A stretch of 52,036 nucleotides of DNA from an uncultured Muribaculaceae bacterium (GCA_944321685.1 CALUMH010000020.1:1-52036); one strand, 5' to 3'. Positions 17,718 through 25,090 are shown, counted from the stretch's first letter. Program-made: numbers and translations. Notes: a model not told the origin generated them from the sequence alone.

Positions 17718-18365
17718 TTAATACAAATCCCATAAGTCGATAGAAGGATTTTCCAATTGTTCACTTGTGAATGTGCGGATTCCCGTACACTGTTTCTTCG
17801 ATTCTTCCACGAATTTGCCCGACGCATCAATGTGATATACGGTTTCGGTGATGTAACCCGTCACTTTTGAAAAACCAGCTATTTGTACCGAAGTTGTCTC
17901 GGTCGTCACTAATTGCATCACAATTATTTTTTCGTCGGCTGTAATGCGGAACTGCTTGGGCATAACCCAGCCGACTATAATACCCGCCTCCAATGCATCC
18001 AAGATTTCATTATTTTTATTTACGGTAATCAAGTCGTATGTCATCCATTCTAGAGCTCCTCCGAAATCAACAAGCCCCAAATCCAAGCCGTTCTTTAATT
18101 TGAATTTCATTCTTAATGCACTTGTCGCTTCGTGGTTTTCTCGAGCCAGAAAATATTCCGTCAATTGGAAGTTTTGATAGAGACGGTCGGGCATAACATA
18201 TCCTGGATTTTCTATAGTATATGTTTGCTCAAATGTGCAATTTTTATAAAAATTAAATGGAATAGTTGAATATGACGCTTCAGAAAAAGCCCATTCCACC
18301 GTAAACTGTGCATTTAATGCACACGACAGACACGAAAACATTATAACAAATATTGCCTTTTTCAT
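17718..18365 (-). CDS. Exported S-family protein S4
   Basis: A 215-residue paralog with a signal peptide ending CALNA before QFTVEWAF. It is almost the same as S6 along most of its length, but at about residues 150-165 it carries the S1-like TTSVQIAGFSKV instead of the S6 VSVKMDSFSKV. The ATG at 18363-18365 begins the signal peptide; the open frame upstream of it overlaps S5 and is not used. It follows S5 by 29 nt, so peptidase-S5-S4 form one transcript from the promoter at 20630-20660. Function unknown. Confidence 0.75.
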   Translation of the reverse strand: MKKAIFVIMFSCLSCALNAQFTVEWAFSEASYSTIPFNFYKNCTFEQTYTIENPGYVMPDRLYQNFQLTEYFLARENHEATSALRMKFKLKNGLDLGLVDFGGALEWMTYDLITVNKNNEILDALEAGIIVGWVMPKQFRITADEKIIVMQLVTTETTSVQIAGFSKVTGYITETVYHIDASGKFVEESKKQCTGIRTFTSEQLENPSIDLWDLY

Positions 18366-18394
18366 CTTTAACAGGGGTTCCAATGAAACTACAA

Positions 18395-19048
18395 TTAATG
18401 AATTAAATCCCATAGGCTCTTGTTTTCTAATTGCTGTTTTGTGAAAACTCGAGTTCCAGTACATTTTCGTTCACTCTTCTTGACGAATTTGCCATTATCG
18501 TCTATCTGATAAGCAGTCTCTGTTATGTAGCCTGTAAATTGACTGAAATTTTGGAACAGAACAAGATTTTTGTCTATAGGTATAACCCTGTTTATAAGAA
18601 TAATTCCATCGCCTGTTATTCTAAACTGTTTTGCATATACTTTGTTTGGACAATAACAAGAAACGCTAACTTCAATTGCATCAATAATCTTGTAATTTGC
18701 ATCTATTGTTACCAAAGAATAACTTTCCGACTCTAATATTCCACCACATGATATTACTCCTATTATGTGATTGTTGACTTTTATCTTGAAGTCCATAGAA
18801 AGACCTGCATCATCAAAATCGGATGCATGAACATATTGAGAAAGTTGGAAATCGTCATACATCCTGTCGGGAATAATATTATCCTCATTTGATATACCAA
18901 AACTTTTAGTGTATTGTGCTTTGCGAATATCAAAGGGAGGTTTAGATTCTGTAATATTATTTACCGCACGCTGTATATCATCAATGCCTGTGGCATTAAT
19001 GACTACACTGCTAATAAACAAACAAATAAAAAAGATTTTCATTTTCAT
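18395..19048 (-). CDS. Exported S-family protein S5, direct neighbour of the intact peptidase
   Basis: A 217-residue protein with a signal peptide (SSVVINA/TGIDDIQRAV). It is the most divergent paralog but keeps the family skeleton: PDRMYDDFQLSQYVHASDF, KQFRITGDGIILINRV, FSQFTGYITETAYQIDDNGK and the ending FTKQQLENKSLWDLIH. It starts 11 nt after the peptidase stop. If the S proteins neutralise the peptidase, S5 is the best candidate for the cognate partner, since it is the only copy directly behind an intact enzyme gene. This is inference. Confidence 0.75.
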   Translation of the reverse strand: MKMKIFFICLFISSVVINATGIDDIQRAVNNITESKPPFDIRKAQYTKSFGISNEDNIIPDRMYDDFQLSQYVHASDFDDAGLSMDFKIKVNNHIIGVISCGGILESESYSLVTIDANYKIIDAIEVSVSCYCPNKVYAKQFRITGDGIILINRVIPIDKNLVLFQNFSQFTGYITETAYQIDDNGKFVKKSERKCTGTRVFTKQQLENKSLWDLIH

Positions 19049-19059
19049 AGTTCGTTGAT

Positions 19060-20577
19060 TTATTTGATATTTGGTCTTAATTGAGTTAAATCATATATGT
19101 TTTTAGGATAATCACGATAATTTTTTCCAGAGATCATTCCTGTAGTATCGTTATAGTATAATCTCCACGAATCATCAAGAGTCTGTTCTGCCCATTGTTT
19201 AGACCTGCCAGTTTCAATGTAATTAAAATATAATTGTTGCCTTTCTTCATCATATCCCATGCCATTAATAACGATAAAGTGATCAACAGTTAGATTATTT
19301 ATACCTTTGCCCAATGTATGATTTACTCCGACTACAATTGGATGCCCTGCATTAAGATGCTTTTTTATTATATCAATTATATCTTTAGGATCTGCAACTA
19401 ACTCTATTGTATCGTGAGCGTCATTTTCCAAGCAGAAATCAATATAATTGCTTGAACTTCCAACATCTGCGCCAGCACCAAGAATCAAATGAGCTATAGA
19501 GTCCGCAACTGTTTTGCAATTTGGAACCCTGTCATATCCAGGATATTTTGATACATCATATTTAAGTTTTACTTGTTTTATATCGGAATAATCCACACGG
19601 CCTATGCAGTCGTTACCCGAATTGTTGCCATTGCTGCCGCCGCCACTGCCGCCGCAAAAATAGCAGTCGTCATAATCCCAGTCATTATTGTTCTGTGAAT
19701 TTTCTTCGTCAATATCGGAGTAATCAAAACCATCGCCTCCGCCATCGCCGTAATTATCGTTTCCGTCGGGTGTCACAGTCAAGTCGGGAAGGTTGTAGCC
19801 CCAACTGTCGGAATAGCCGTCTCCATCGGTATCGATGGGGTAATATGTGCCTGAACCCAAGTCCCAAAAGTCCTCGTAGGTGAACCCGAAATCCCGAGTG
19901 CATACGCTCCCCCTAAACTCCAACCTCATCAGTGCCTTCATCATCACATTTTGACGCATCCGCCTACTGGTTAGGCAGTTGGCCGACCCGGTGCGATGAC
20001 CGTTAACATACGTATCGATTTGGAACAGGGTACCCGTCTGCGGTATCGAGTACAGCACCATCCCCGAGTATTGGTGCTTGTCGCCCCCTTGCACGAACAG
20101 TTCCGCGATATCATCGCCGCGGTGCGCCCTCGCATACCCGAAACAGGGCACAAGCGTCACTAAATACTGCGACATCTCCCCTGTGTCGGTATTCTTCAGA
20201 ATAATAAGTTTTTGGCTAAGGTCAACAATCTTATCACGGTCTTTCCCCCTGAGATGCTGCTTGTACTTCGCGCCATAACGCATAAACGAAGTTATTGGCA
20301 AGTTCATGCACGAAATGTTCCCGTATGTGGTCGTGGTAGGGTTCGACCATGTTGGCTTAAAGTCACCCGGAATAAGAAAATCATCCTTGCCGCCACGGGT
20401 TACCGAGACTTGCTGCATCGCCTGCTCGAAATAGCTTTTCGCCTCCTCCACGGTGATGCAGCCTTTCGACATCTTTTCATTCCTTTTTTCCAGCAGGTTG
20501 TCATTACACCCGCAGACGACACCTCCCATCGTCAACACAGCGAGTAGCGAGATGTAGCTGATTAGTTTAGTTTTCAT
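19060..20577 (-). CDS. Cysteine-peptidase-like lipoprotein (C39/papain-like C terminus)
   Basis: A 505-residue lipoprotein. The signal segment ends VVCGC, giving a lipidated Cys at 24. Residues about 40-260 form an unidentified domain (ITVEEAKSYFEQAMQQ, then a beta-rich region with MNLPITSFMRYGAKY). Residues about 265-340 are a low-complexity Asp/Gly/Asn-rich linker. The C-terminal 165 residues resemble papain-like/C39-like peptidases: PNCKTVADSIAHLI (Cys about 354), HPIVVGVNH, VDHFIVINGMGYD (His about 433) and LYFNYIE (Asn about 452). No WGWGG motif of C10 peptidases is present. The start is the ATG at 20575-20577; the upstream GTG is not needed. Confidence 0.65.
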   Translation of the reverse strand: MKTKLISYISLLAVLTMGGVVCGCNDNLLEKRNEKMSKGCITVEEAKSYFEQAMQQVSVTRGGKDDFLIPGDFKPTWSNPTTTTYGNISCMNLPITSFMRYGAKYKQHLRGKDRDKIVDLSQKLIILKNTDTGEMSQYLVTLVPCFGYARAHRGDDIAELFVQGGDKHQYSGMVLYSIPQTGTLFQIDTYVNGHRTGSANCLTSRRMRQNVMMKALMRLEFRGSVCTRDFGFTYEDFWDLGSGTYYPIDTDGDGYSDSWGYNLPDLTVTPDGNDNYGDGGGDGFDYSDIDEENSQNNNDWDYDDCYFCGGSGGGSNGNNSGNDCIGRVDYSDIKQVKLKYDVSKYPGYDRVPNCKTVADSIAHLILGAGADVGSSSNYIDFCLENDAHDTIELVADPKDIIDIIKKHLNAGHPIVVGVNHTLGKGINNLTVDHFIVINGMGYDEERQQLYFNYIETGRSKQWAEQTLDDSWRLYYNDTTGMISGKNYRDYPKNIYDLTQLRPNIK

Positions 20578-20629
20578 GATTATATTCACTTGTCGTGGAG
20601 TATTCTATGGTTAGTTTGTAATTTGGCTG

Positions 20630-20660
20630 CAAATTTACAGAACATATCACGCGTAAACAA
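20630..20660 (-). promoter_or_regulatory. Promoter of the intact peptidase - S5 - S4 operon
   Basis: On the minus strand TTG (20660-20658), a 20-nt spacer and TAAATTTG (20637-20630). The whole region recurs upstream of the two peptidase remnants, which shows that it belongs to the duplicated unit. Confidence 0.65.
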
Positions 20661-20755
20661 TTTTTTACATATTTATTTTTGTGTTTCTTGCAAACGAGCT
20701 TTTCTACCTCCTGAAAATAGCAAATTGCGCTGTAGAATGGCATCGTTGGCTATGG

Positions 20756-20812
20756 ATCACACGGCAGCCACGTCGATACGCGACAGCCGTGGCAGCTTTT
20801 GCTTTGGGTGCT
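20756..20812 (-). pseudogene. Ligase 5'-end scar behind S6
   Basis: The minus strand reads QKLPRLSRIDVA and then loses the frame through a short deletion compared with the other scars. It is directly behind the S6 stop and joins the upstream region of the intact peptidase. Confidence 0.7.
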
Positions 20813-21460
20813 TTAATACAAGTCCCACAAGTTGATTGAAGGATTTTCCAATTGTTCCCTTGTGAATGTGCGGATTCCTGTACACTGTTTCTTTGATTCT
20901 TCCACGAATTTGCCCGATGCATCGATATGGTACACGATTTCGGTGATGTAACCTGTCACTTTTGAAAAGCTATCCATTTTTACCGAAACCCTCTCGGTCG
21001 TCACAAATTGCGTCACGATTATTTTCTCATCGGCTGTGATGCGGAACTGCTTGGGCATAACCCAGCCAACCAAAATGCCTGCCTCCAATGCATCCAAGAT
21101 TTCATTGTTTTTATTTACGGTAATCAAATCATATGTCATCCATTCAAGAGCTCCCCCGAAATCAACAAGCCCCAAATCCAAGCCGTTCTTTAACTTGAAT
21201 TTCATTCTTAAAGCACTTGTCGCTTCGTGGTTTTCTCGAGCCCAAAAATATTCAGTCAGTTGGAAGTTTTGGTAGAGGCGATCGGGCATGATATATCCCG
21301 GATTCTCTATTGTATATGTTTGCTCAAATGAACAATCCTTATAAAAATTAAATGGAACAGTTGAATATGACGCTTTAGAAAAAGCCCATTCCACCGTAAA
21401 CTGCGCATTTAACGCACATGACAGGCATGAATACATTATAACAAATATTGCCTTTTTCAT
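20813..21460 (-). CDS. Exported S-family protein S6
   Basis: A 215-residue paralog nearly identical to S4 in its N-terminal two thirds (signal CALNA/QFTVEWAFSKASY; KNGLDLGLVDFGGALEWM). Its C-terminal third matches S2 and S3 (TERVSVKMDSFSKVTGYITE). It is the outermost copy and lies 7 nt after the second peptidase remnant; the conserved promoter at 21647-21677 could still drive it. Function unknown. Confidence 0.75.
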   Translation of the reverse strand: MKKAIFVIMYSCLSCALNAQFTVEWAFSKASYSTVPFNFYKDCSFEQTYTIENPGYIMPDRLYQNFQLTEYFWARENHEATSALRMKFKLKNGLDLGLVDFGGALEWMTYDLITVNKNNEILDALEAGILVGWVMPKQFRITADEKIIVTQFVTTERVSVKMDSFSKVTGYITEIVYHIDASGKFVEESKKQCTGIRTFTREQLENPSINLWDLY

Positions 21461-21467
21461 ATTTAAC

Positions 21468-21594
21468 AGCTAGATTATTTACACCTTTTTCCAAAGCATG
21501 ATTCACCGAAACAACAATTGGATGTCTTGCATTCAGATGATTTCTTAATCAATACAGTGAGACGTGGGATGCAACCTATCAGATTAGTTTTCAT
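21468..21594 (-). pseudogene. Second, shorter peptidase remnant
   Basis: On the minus strand it opens ATG with MKTNLI (compare MKTKLI), continues about 14 unrelated codons, and then in another frame reads HLNARHPIVVSVNHALEKGV, matching HLNAGHPIVVGVNHTLGKGI of the intact enzyme. It breaks off just before the catalytic-His segment and runs straight into the S6 start. About 460 codons are lost. Confidence 0.8.
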
Positions 21595-21646
21595 GACTAT
21601 ATGCACCTGTTGTGGGTTATTCTATGGTAAGTTTGTAATTCGGGTG

Positions 21647-21677
21647 CAAATTTACAGAACATATCATGCGTAAACAA
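21647..21677 (-). promoter_or_regulatory. Promoter upstream of remnant and S6
   Basis: TTG (21677-21675), a 20-nt spacer and TAAATTTG (21654-21647) on the minus strand, the same as in the intact copy. It could still express S6 although the peptidase in front is deleted. Confidence 0.55.
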
Positions 21678-21760
21678 TTTTTTGCAGCATGAATTTGCCG
21701 GCGTAAATTAAAATATTGGTGCCCGGTAAAAATAAGCAGAGCATGATTTAAACATTACAT

Positions 21761-21802
21761 AAAAACGATTATTCCCCACACGATGGTTTTCGCATGAGGA
21801 AT
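21761..21802 (-). terminator. Terminator of the YwqG operon
   Basis: On the minus strand ATTCCTCATGCGA (21802-21790) pairs along 13 positions, three of them wobble, with TCGTGTGGGGAAT (21783-21771) around a 6-nt loop. AATCGTTTTTAT follows. Confidence 0.7.
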
Positions 21803-21910
21803 TATAACCGCCGCGGCCGAGAGCGGCCTCAATGTTTCCGAAATCTGCAACATAGCCGCGTTGCCGCATCATGGCTCGGCATATAATGTATGATTGTATG
21901 TCGCAGCCTG

Positions 21911-22561
21911 TTACGTCGATAACACAATGGCACGAACGTTGTCAAACCGGTGCTTCTTTAAGTCATCGGGGTCAATCAAGAAATCAAGTACGCCGCAATC
22001 CATGAAATTAAGATTGAAATCCATGCCGCAGAAAGAATCTATTTGCAACAATATCTCCCAATTCTCGTATGGCGGATCCCAAGTTTCCCATTCCCGATGC
22101 GTGGGTGGAGCAAACAAGGCGTGCTCGTCGGAATATCGCTCAATGGCATGGGCAAATTTTATTTCCATTTCCTTTGGTGCTGTGGGCCGCCCGTCGTCAT
22201 CGACCAATACCACCTCCCGGAAATCGTCGTTACATTCGGGGAAATACAACACTTTCACGTCATCGGGGTCACTTGTGCAGCCTCCTATTCCGCCAGTTGC
22301 GGCAAAATAACCCATGTAGTGGTCTATTTTCGCGAAAAACGACAGCAACCCTTTGTGTGGCAGCCGATTCTCGGTGTCAAACGGAGCCAATTGCTCAAGG
22401 TTTATCTGGCAAATGAAGTAATACGGGTAGTCATCACCTTCATCATCGACATAAGTCGGGTAATCCACGCCATGAGGAAGGTCGGGATTGCCCCAAAAAC
22501 GAGAGCCGCAAGTTTCAACTTTGTCAAACGGCATCGACAGTATCAAATATATGGGTTTCAT
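21911..22561 (-). CDS. YwqG (DUF1963) family protein
   Basis: A 216-residue soluble protein with the family's features: SRFWGNPDLPHGVDYP near the start, FICQINLEQLAPFD, GLLSFFAKID, the long acidic loop DDFREVVLVDDDG and the ending LIDPDDLKKHRFDNVRAIV. YwqG proteins bind no known ligand; relatives often stand beside toxin genes and are suspected immunity or housekeeping proteins. It is the last gene of a tight four-gene operon (14 nt after the preceding gene). No signal peptide. Confidence 0.8.
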   Translation of the reverse strand: MKPIYLILSMPFDKVETCGSRFWGNPDLPHGVDYPTYVDDEGDDYPYYFICQINLEQLAPFDTENRLPHKGLLSFFAKIDHYMGYFAATGGIGGCTSDPDDVKVLYFPECNDDFREVVLVDDDGRPTAPKEMEIKFAHAIERYSDEHALFAPPTHREWETWDPPYENWEILLQIDSFCGMDFNLNFMDCGVLDFLIDPDDLKKHRFDNVRAIVLST

Positions 22562-22575
22562 TGTGACCGAAAAAT

Positions 22576-23250
22576 TTAATCAAACTTTACACCGGGATTC
22601 ATTATTGCCGGACTGCGCCACACTATTCCGAAGTTTTCTTCAAGCACCTGTGCGCGTTCATACCAGTAAGCATGGCAAAATCCCATACCGCGAGGATGGT
22701 CGGCAAGTCGTTCATAGACAATCTTATCGGCATCGTCAATAACTTCTTCCCACTTGGAAGTCCACTCCACCGGGTCGTATTTCAACATTCTGTCATCGTC
22801 GATTCTGTCAAATTCACCATTGTCGGCATACCTGCAATTGCGATGCAACCGGTTAATTTCAATCGGCAAATCCTCCGAAGCACCGAGTTCATGCCCCACT
22901 TGACATTCGATGCGGTTAACCACCAACAAAAAGAAATCAAGCAATTCAATCTTAAGCCGAGGGTGGTCGCTGAGGGTTTTAGACATTCTTGAAACTGCAC
23001 TGTAAAGCGAATTCAGCATATGGTCATAGCTTTCGAGCGGCTTGGCATATTGCAAGAACTCACGTGTGAGGGATGCTATCTCCCAACCGCGGTCCTGCTC
23101 ACGCAAATTTTGTTCTGCCGCAAGCACATCGCCACACACAACTTCCCAGTATGCATCAATTTCATCACTGTCGCCACTCAACTTTGGTATTTGCCGCGCT
23201 TTTGCACGTGCAGCCTCCAATTCTTTCCTGATGTCGATTTCTTGTTCCAT
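22576..23250 (-). CDS. Unknown cytosolic protein, possible immunity-type
   Basis: A 224-residue, mostly helical acidic protein without signal peptide. The C terminus, HPRGMGFCHAYWYERAQVLE followed by FGIVWRSPAIMNPGVKFD, looks like a C-terminal signature I have seen in small orphan Bacteroidetes proteins near toxin genes, but I cannot name the family. It sits 14 nt upstream of the YwqG gene and 19 nt downstream of the Sel1-like gene. The role is unknown. Confidence 0.7.
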   Translation of the reverse strand: MEQEIDIRKELEAARAKARQIPKLSGDSDEIDAYWEVVCGDVLAAEQNLREQDRGWEIASLTREFLQYAKPLESYDHMLNSLYSAVSRMSKTLSDHPRLKIELLDFFLLVVNRIECQVGHELGASEDLPIEINRLHRNCRYADNGEFDRIDDDRMLKYDPVEWTSKWEEVIDDADKIVYERLADHPRGMGFCHAYWYERAQVLEENFGIVWRSPAIMNPGVKFD

Positions 23251-23269
23251 AAATATAAGTTATAGTGAG

Positions 23270-23854
23270 TTAAACATATGCGTCATAACGTCCGTCATCG
23301 CCATTATAATACTCTTTCAGCCAATCGATAGCGTCCTTACTGCCGAGTTCGGCGGCATCGGCCATATACCGAGAGATTATTTCAAGCGACTCGGGCGACT
23401 GTTCGGCTATTGCATCGGCCACAGCCTGGGCGGCTTTGGGGTCGCCATTTTGGGCATTTTCCCAGTCACGATCATCAATATAGAAATACTTGGTGACTTC
23501 CTCAAAGTCGTCATACTCTTCCACTTTCAATGTGAACGACCATAACTCAAATTCAAGCGTGGCAGGCTCCTCGGGCGTACCCACGGCAATAGCCAATTGC
23601 TTGTTTTCGGCAATGTCGAGCGAGAACAAGTTCATATCATCGTCCTCATACTTGACATTTAGCCTTATGCCGTCTTCATCGAACGACATAACTTCCACAC
23701 GCGGCCAGTAGTCGGTGCGGTAAATCTGCCGCTCGCTCATAAGCTCATCGCCGACTGTCGTTTCTTCCCGGTCATAAGTCAATGTCACCGAACCACCATC
23801 CTCGGGGTGCAGCGTCATGCGCAGCAAGTCCCACACACGTTTAGTCTTTACCAT
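23270..23854 (-). CDS. Unknown protein with Sel1-like C-terminal repeat
   Basis: A 194-residue acidic soluble protein. The first 125 residues are beta-rich (GGSVTLTYDREETTVGDEL; FELWSFTLKVEEYDDFEEV). The last 65 contain QNGDPKAAQAVADAIAEQSP and ISRYMADAAELGSKDAIDWL, which resemble Sel1/TPR-type helical hairpins. No family is recognised. It is second in the operon, 12 nt after a small frame and 19 nt before the next gene. Confidence 0.7.
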   Translation of the reverse strand: MVKTKRVWDLLRMTLHPEDGGSVTLTYDREETTVGDELMSERQIYRTDYWPRVEVMSFDEDGIRLNVKYEDDDMNLFSLDIAENKQLAIAVGTPEEPATLEFELWSFTLKVEEYDDFEEVTKYFYIDDRDWENAQNGDPKAAQAVADAIAEQSPESLEIISRYMADAAELGSKDAIDWLKEYYNGDDGRYDAYV

Positions 23855-23866
23855 TGCAACAGGGGA

Positions 23867-24046
23867 TTATTTGATTATAGAAATATGCCATAGCGTGTGC
23901 CATGAACGTCCTTGCACGGGTTCACTTTTATTGTCGTCGAGAATTCTATTGCGCCAATGCAATGGGCAGCCGATATGGTTTGTCACCGGCACATTGCCGT
24001 TTATGATTTGGCTATGTTCCACACTCATTTTGTCATTGTTATTCAT
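23867..24046 (-). CDS. Small 59-residue protein, first gene of the YwqG operon
   Basis: A 59-codon frame opens with ATG at 24044-24046, reads MNNNDKMSVEHSQIINGNVP and ends WHTLWHISIIK. It is supported by position: the promoter's -7 box lies 43 nt upstream, and the stop is 12 nt before the next gene, a spacing like the rest of the operon. The sequence is His/Trp-rich (VTNHIGCPLHWRN, GRSWHTLWH), with no recognised domain or signal peptide. It may be a real small protein or the remnant of a larger gene. Confidence 0.4.
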   Translation of the reverse strand: MNNNDKMSVEHSQIINGNVPVTNHIGCPLHWRNRILDDNKSEPVQGRSWHTLWHISIIK

Positions 24047-24089
24047 AAGATGCCGTTTTAGGGTTTATGACTCGAATTATTTGTACTTA

Positions 24090-24121
24090 CAAATATAATT
24101 AAAACATTTGTAATGTACAAA
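24090..24121 (-). promoter_or_regulatory. Promoter of the YwqG operon
   Basis: TTTG (24121-24118), a 20-nt spacer and TATATTTG (24097-24090) on the minus strand: a full consensus match. Confidence 0.75.
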
Positions 24122-24160
24122 AGATAACCGCCAAGTTACCCTTACGCATACAAATATGCA

Positions 24161-24200
24161 AAAAAAGGATACCATAGGCTCACGCCCGGGGTATCCTTTC
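24161..24200. terminator. Terminator after the efflux-lpxA operon
   Basis: AAAGGATACC (24165-24174) pairs with GGTATCCTTT (24191-24200). On the minus strand a run of T follows directly (A-tract at 24161-24167). It ends the leftward efflux operon before the YwqG operon begins. Confidence 0.85.
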
Positions 24201-24264
24201 TGCATTTATGCGTAACAATAAAAATCAGTGTGTGCTATGTATATAATTGTGTGTCTGTTTTATA

Positions 24265-25059
24265 TTAGTCAAGCACATCTTCGTGGCTCGGTACTGCCAC
24301 TATTCGCAACTCGTGGTTGCGAATGAATTCGATGATTTTCTCGCGTTCCGGCGACGGCTTCACATCGGTTTCGATGCGTCGCAGCGCGTTGAACACCGAT
24401 GTATTGCACTGGTAAACGTGGCGATATGCCTTGGCCACGTCATCGATGGTCTCGTCAGAAAATCCTTTGTGGCGCATGATATAAGCATTTACGCCATAGT
24501 AGCTGATGGGGTTATGCGCCATGATGACGTAAGGCGGCACATTGCCGTTGACGCGGCAACCGCTCTTCACCATTGCCCATTCGCCCACTTCGCTGCCGGG
24601 ATGCAGCATCACCGACGAGCCGAGTATCACACAGGAACCCACTTTGCTGTCATAAGCTATGTTGCTGCCGTTGCCCAAAATCACATTGTCGTTGATTTGG
24701 GCATCGTGCATGATATGCGACTCGGCCATGATAAACACATTGCTGCCTATACGCGTTGCACTGCCGTTGTATATACCGCGATTAATGATGGTGTGTTCGC
24801 GCACACGGCAATTGTCGCCGATGATTACAAACGACGGCTCGCCTTTCCAACGCAGGTCTTGCGGCTCGGCACCAATGATGGCTCCGTTATAGATTTTGCA
24901 ATTATTACCTATGCGCGTACCGTTAAGGATACTCACAAAAGGATAAATAGTGCAATTGTCTCCAATCTCAACGTTCTTGCTTATAAACGAGAACGGGTGG
25001 ATAGTTACGTTTTTCCCTAATTTGGCTTCGGGATCGACGTGTGCTAAAGGACTGATCAT
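24265..25059 (-). CDS. LpxA-family UDP-GlcNAc acyltransferase
   Basis: A 264-residue left-handed beta-helix protein built of hexapeptide repeats (ISPLAHVDPEAKLGKNVTIH; IGDNCTIYPFVSI), with the C-terminal helical domain of LpxA (AYIMRHKGFSDETIDDVAKA). LpxA adds the first acyl chain to UDP-GlcNAc in lipid A synthesis. The segment AESHIMHDAQI holds the His matching the catalytic one of E. coli LpxA (HIAHDC). The HQF segment of the enzyme is replaced by LHPGSEVG. Bacteroidales usually carry lpxA beside lpxC-fabZ; here it follows an RND efflux operon by 31 nt, so it may be a second paralog with altered substrate. Confidence 0.8.
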   Translation of the reverse strand: MISPLAHVDPEAKLGKNVTIHPFSFISKNVEIGDNCTIYPFVSILNGTRIGNNCKIYNGAIIGAEPQDLRWKGEPSFVIIGDNCRVREHTIINRGIYNGSATRIGSNVFIMAESHIMHDAQINDNVILGNGSNIAYDSKVGSCVILGSSVMLHPGSEVGEWAMVKSGCRVNGNVPPYVIMAHNPISYYGVNAYIMRHKGFSDETIDDVAKAYRHVYQCNTSVFNALRRIETDVKPSPEREKIIEFIRNHELRIVAVPSHEDVLD

Positions 25060-25090
25060 GGTTTCTTGTAATTTAATTGTTTAGTTTATG

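Larger units (their letters stand above)
14831..21690 (-). repeat. Tandem array of S-protein genes with peptidase and ligase scars
   Basis: Six paralogous S genes lie head to tail. After S2, S3, S4 and S6 come copies of the first 18-30 codons of the ligase-like gene. Before S1, S2, S3, S5 and S6 come the 3' end of the peptidase gene or a remnant of it. A shared upstream region of about 150 nt recurs at 17478, 20578 and 21595. S1 to S2 and S2 to S3 stops are 789 and 813 nt apart. The ancestral unit therefore ran from peptidase through S gene to the start of the ligase gene and was duplicated in tandem. Confidence 0.85.
21595..21910. other. Intergenic region at the outer edge of the array
   Basis: It holds the third copy of the array's upstream region (to about 21690), with the promoter at 21647-21677, and then the terminator of the YwqG operon at 21761-21802. 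A 54-codon minus-strand frame at 21708-21872 crosses that terminator and shows no family resemblance, so I do not call it a gene. Confidence 0.6.

Noticed and set aside
17564..17830. An 88-codon minus-strand frame around the S4 3' end
   Set aside because: It combines an out-of-frame reading of S4 with the ligase 5' scar and upstream region. It is described as a scar instead.
19060..20577. Assignment of the peptidase-like lipoprotein to family C10 (streptopain)
   Set aside because: The His segment is HFIVINGMGYD but the WGWGG signature and GCVATA-type Cys helix of C10 are absent. A C39/papain-like assignment fits better.
21708..21872. A 54-codon minus-strand frame starting MMRQRGYVADFGN
   Set aside because: It runs through the terminator of the YwqG operon and resembles nothing known. 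Possibly a fossil, but not supported as a gene.
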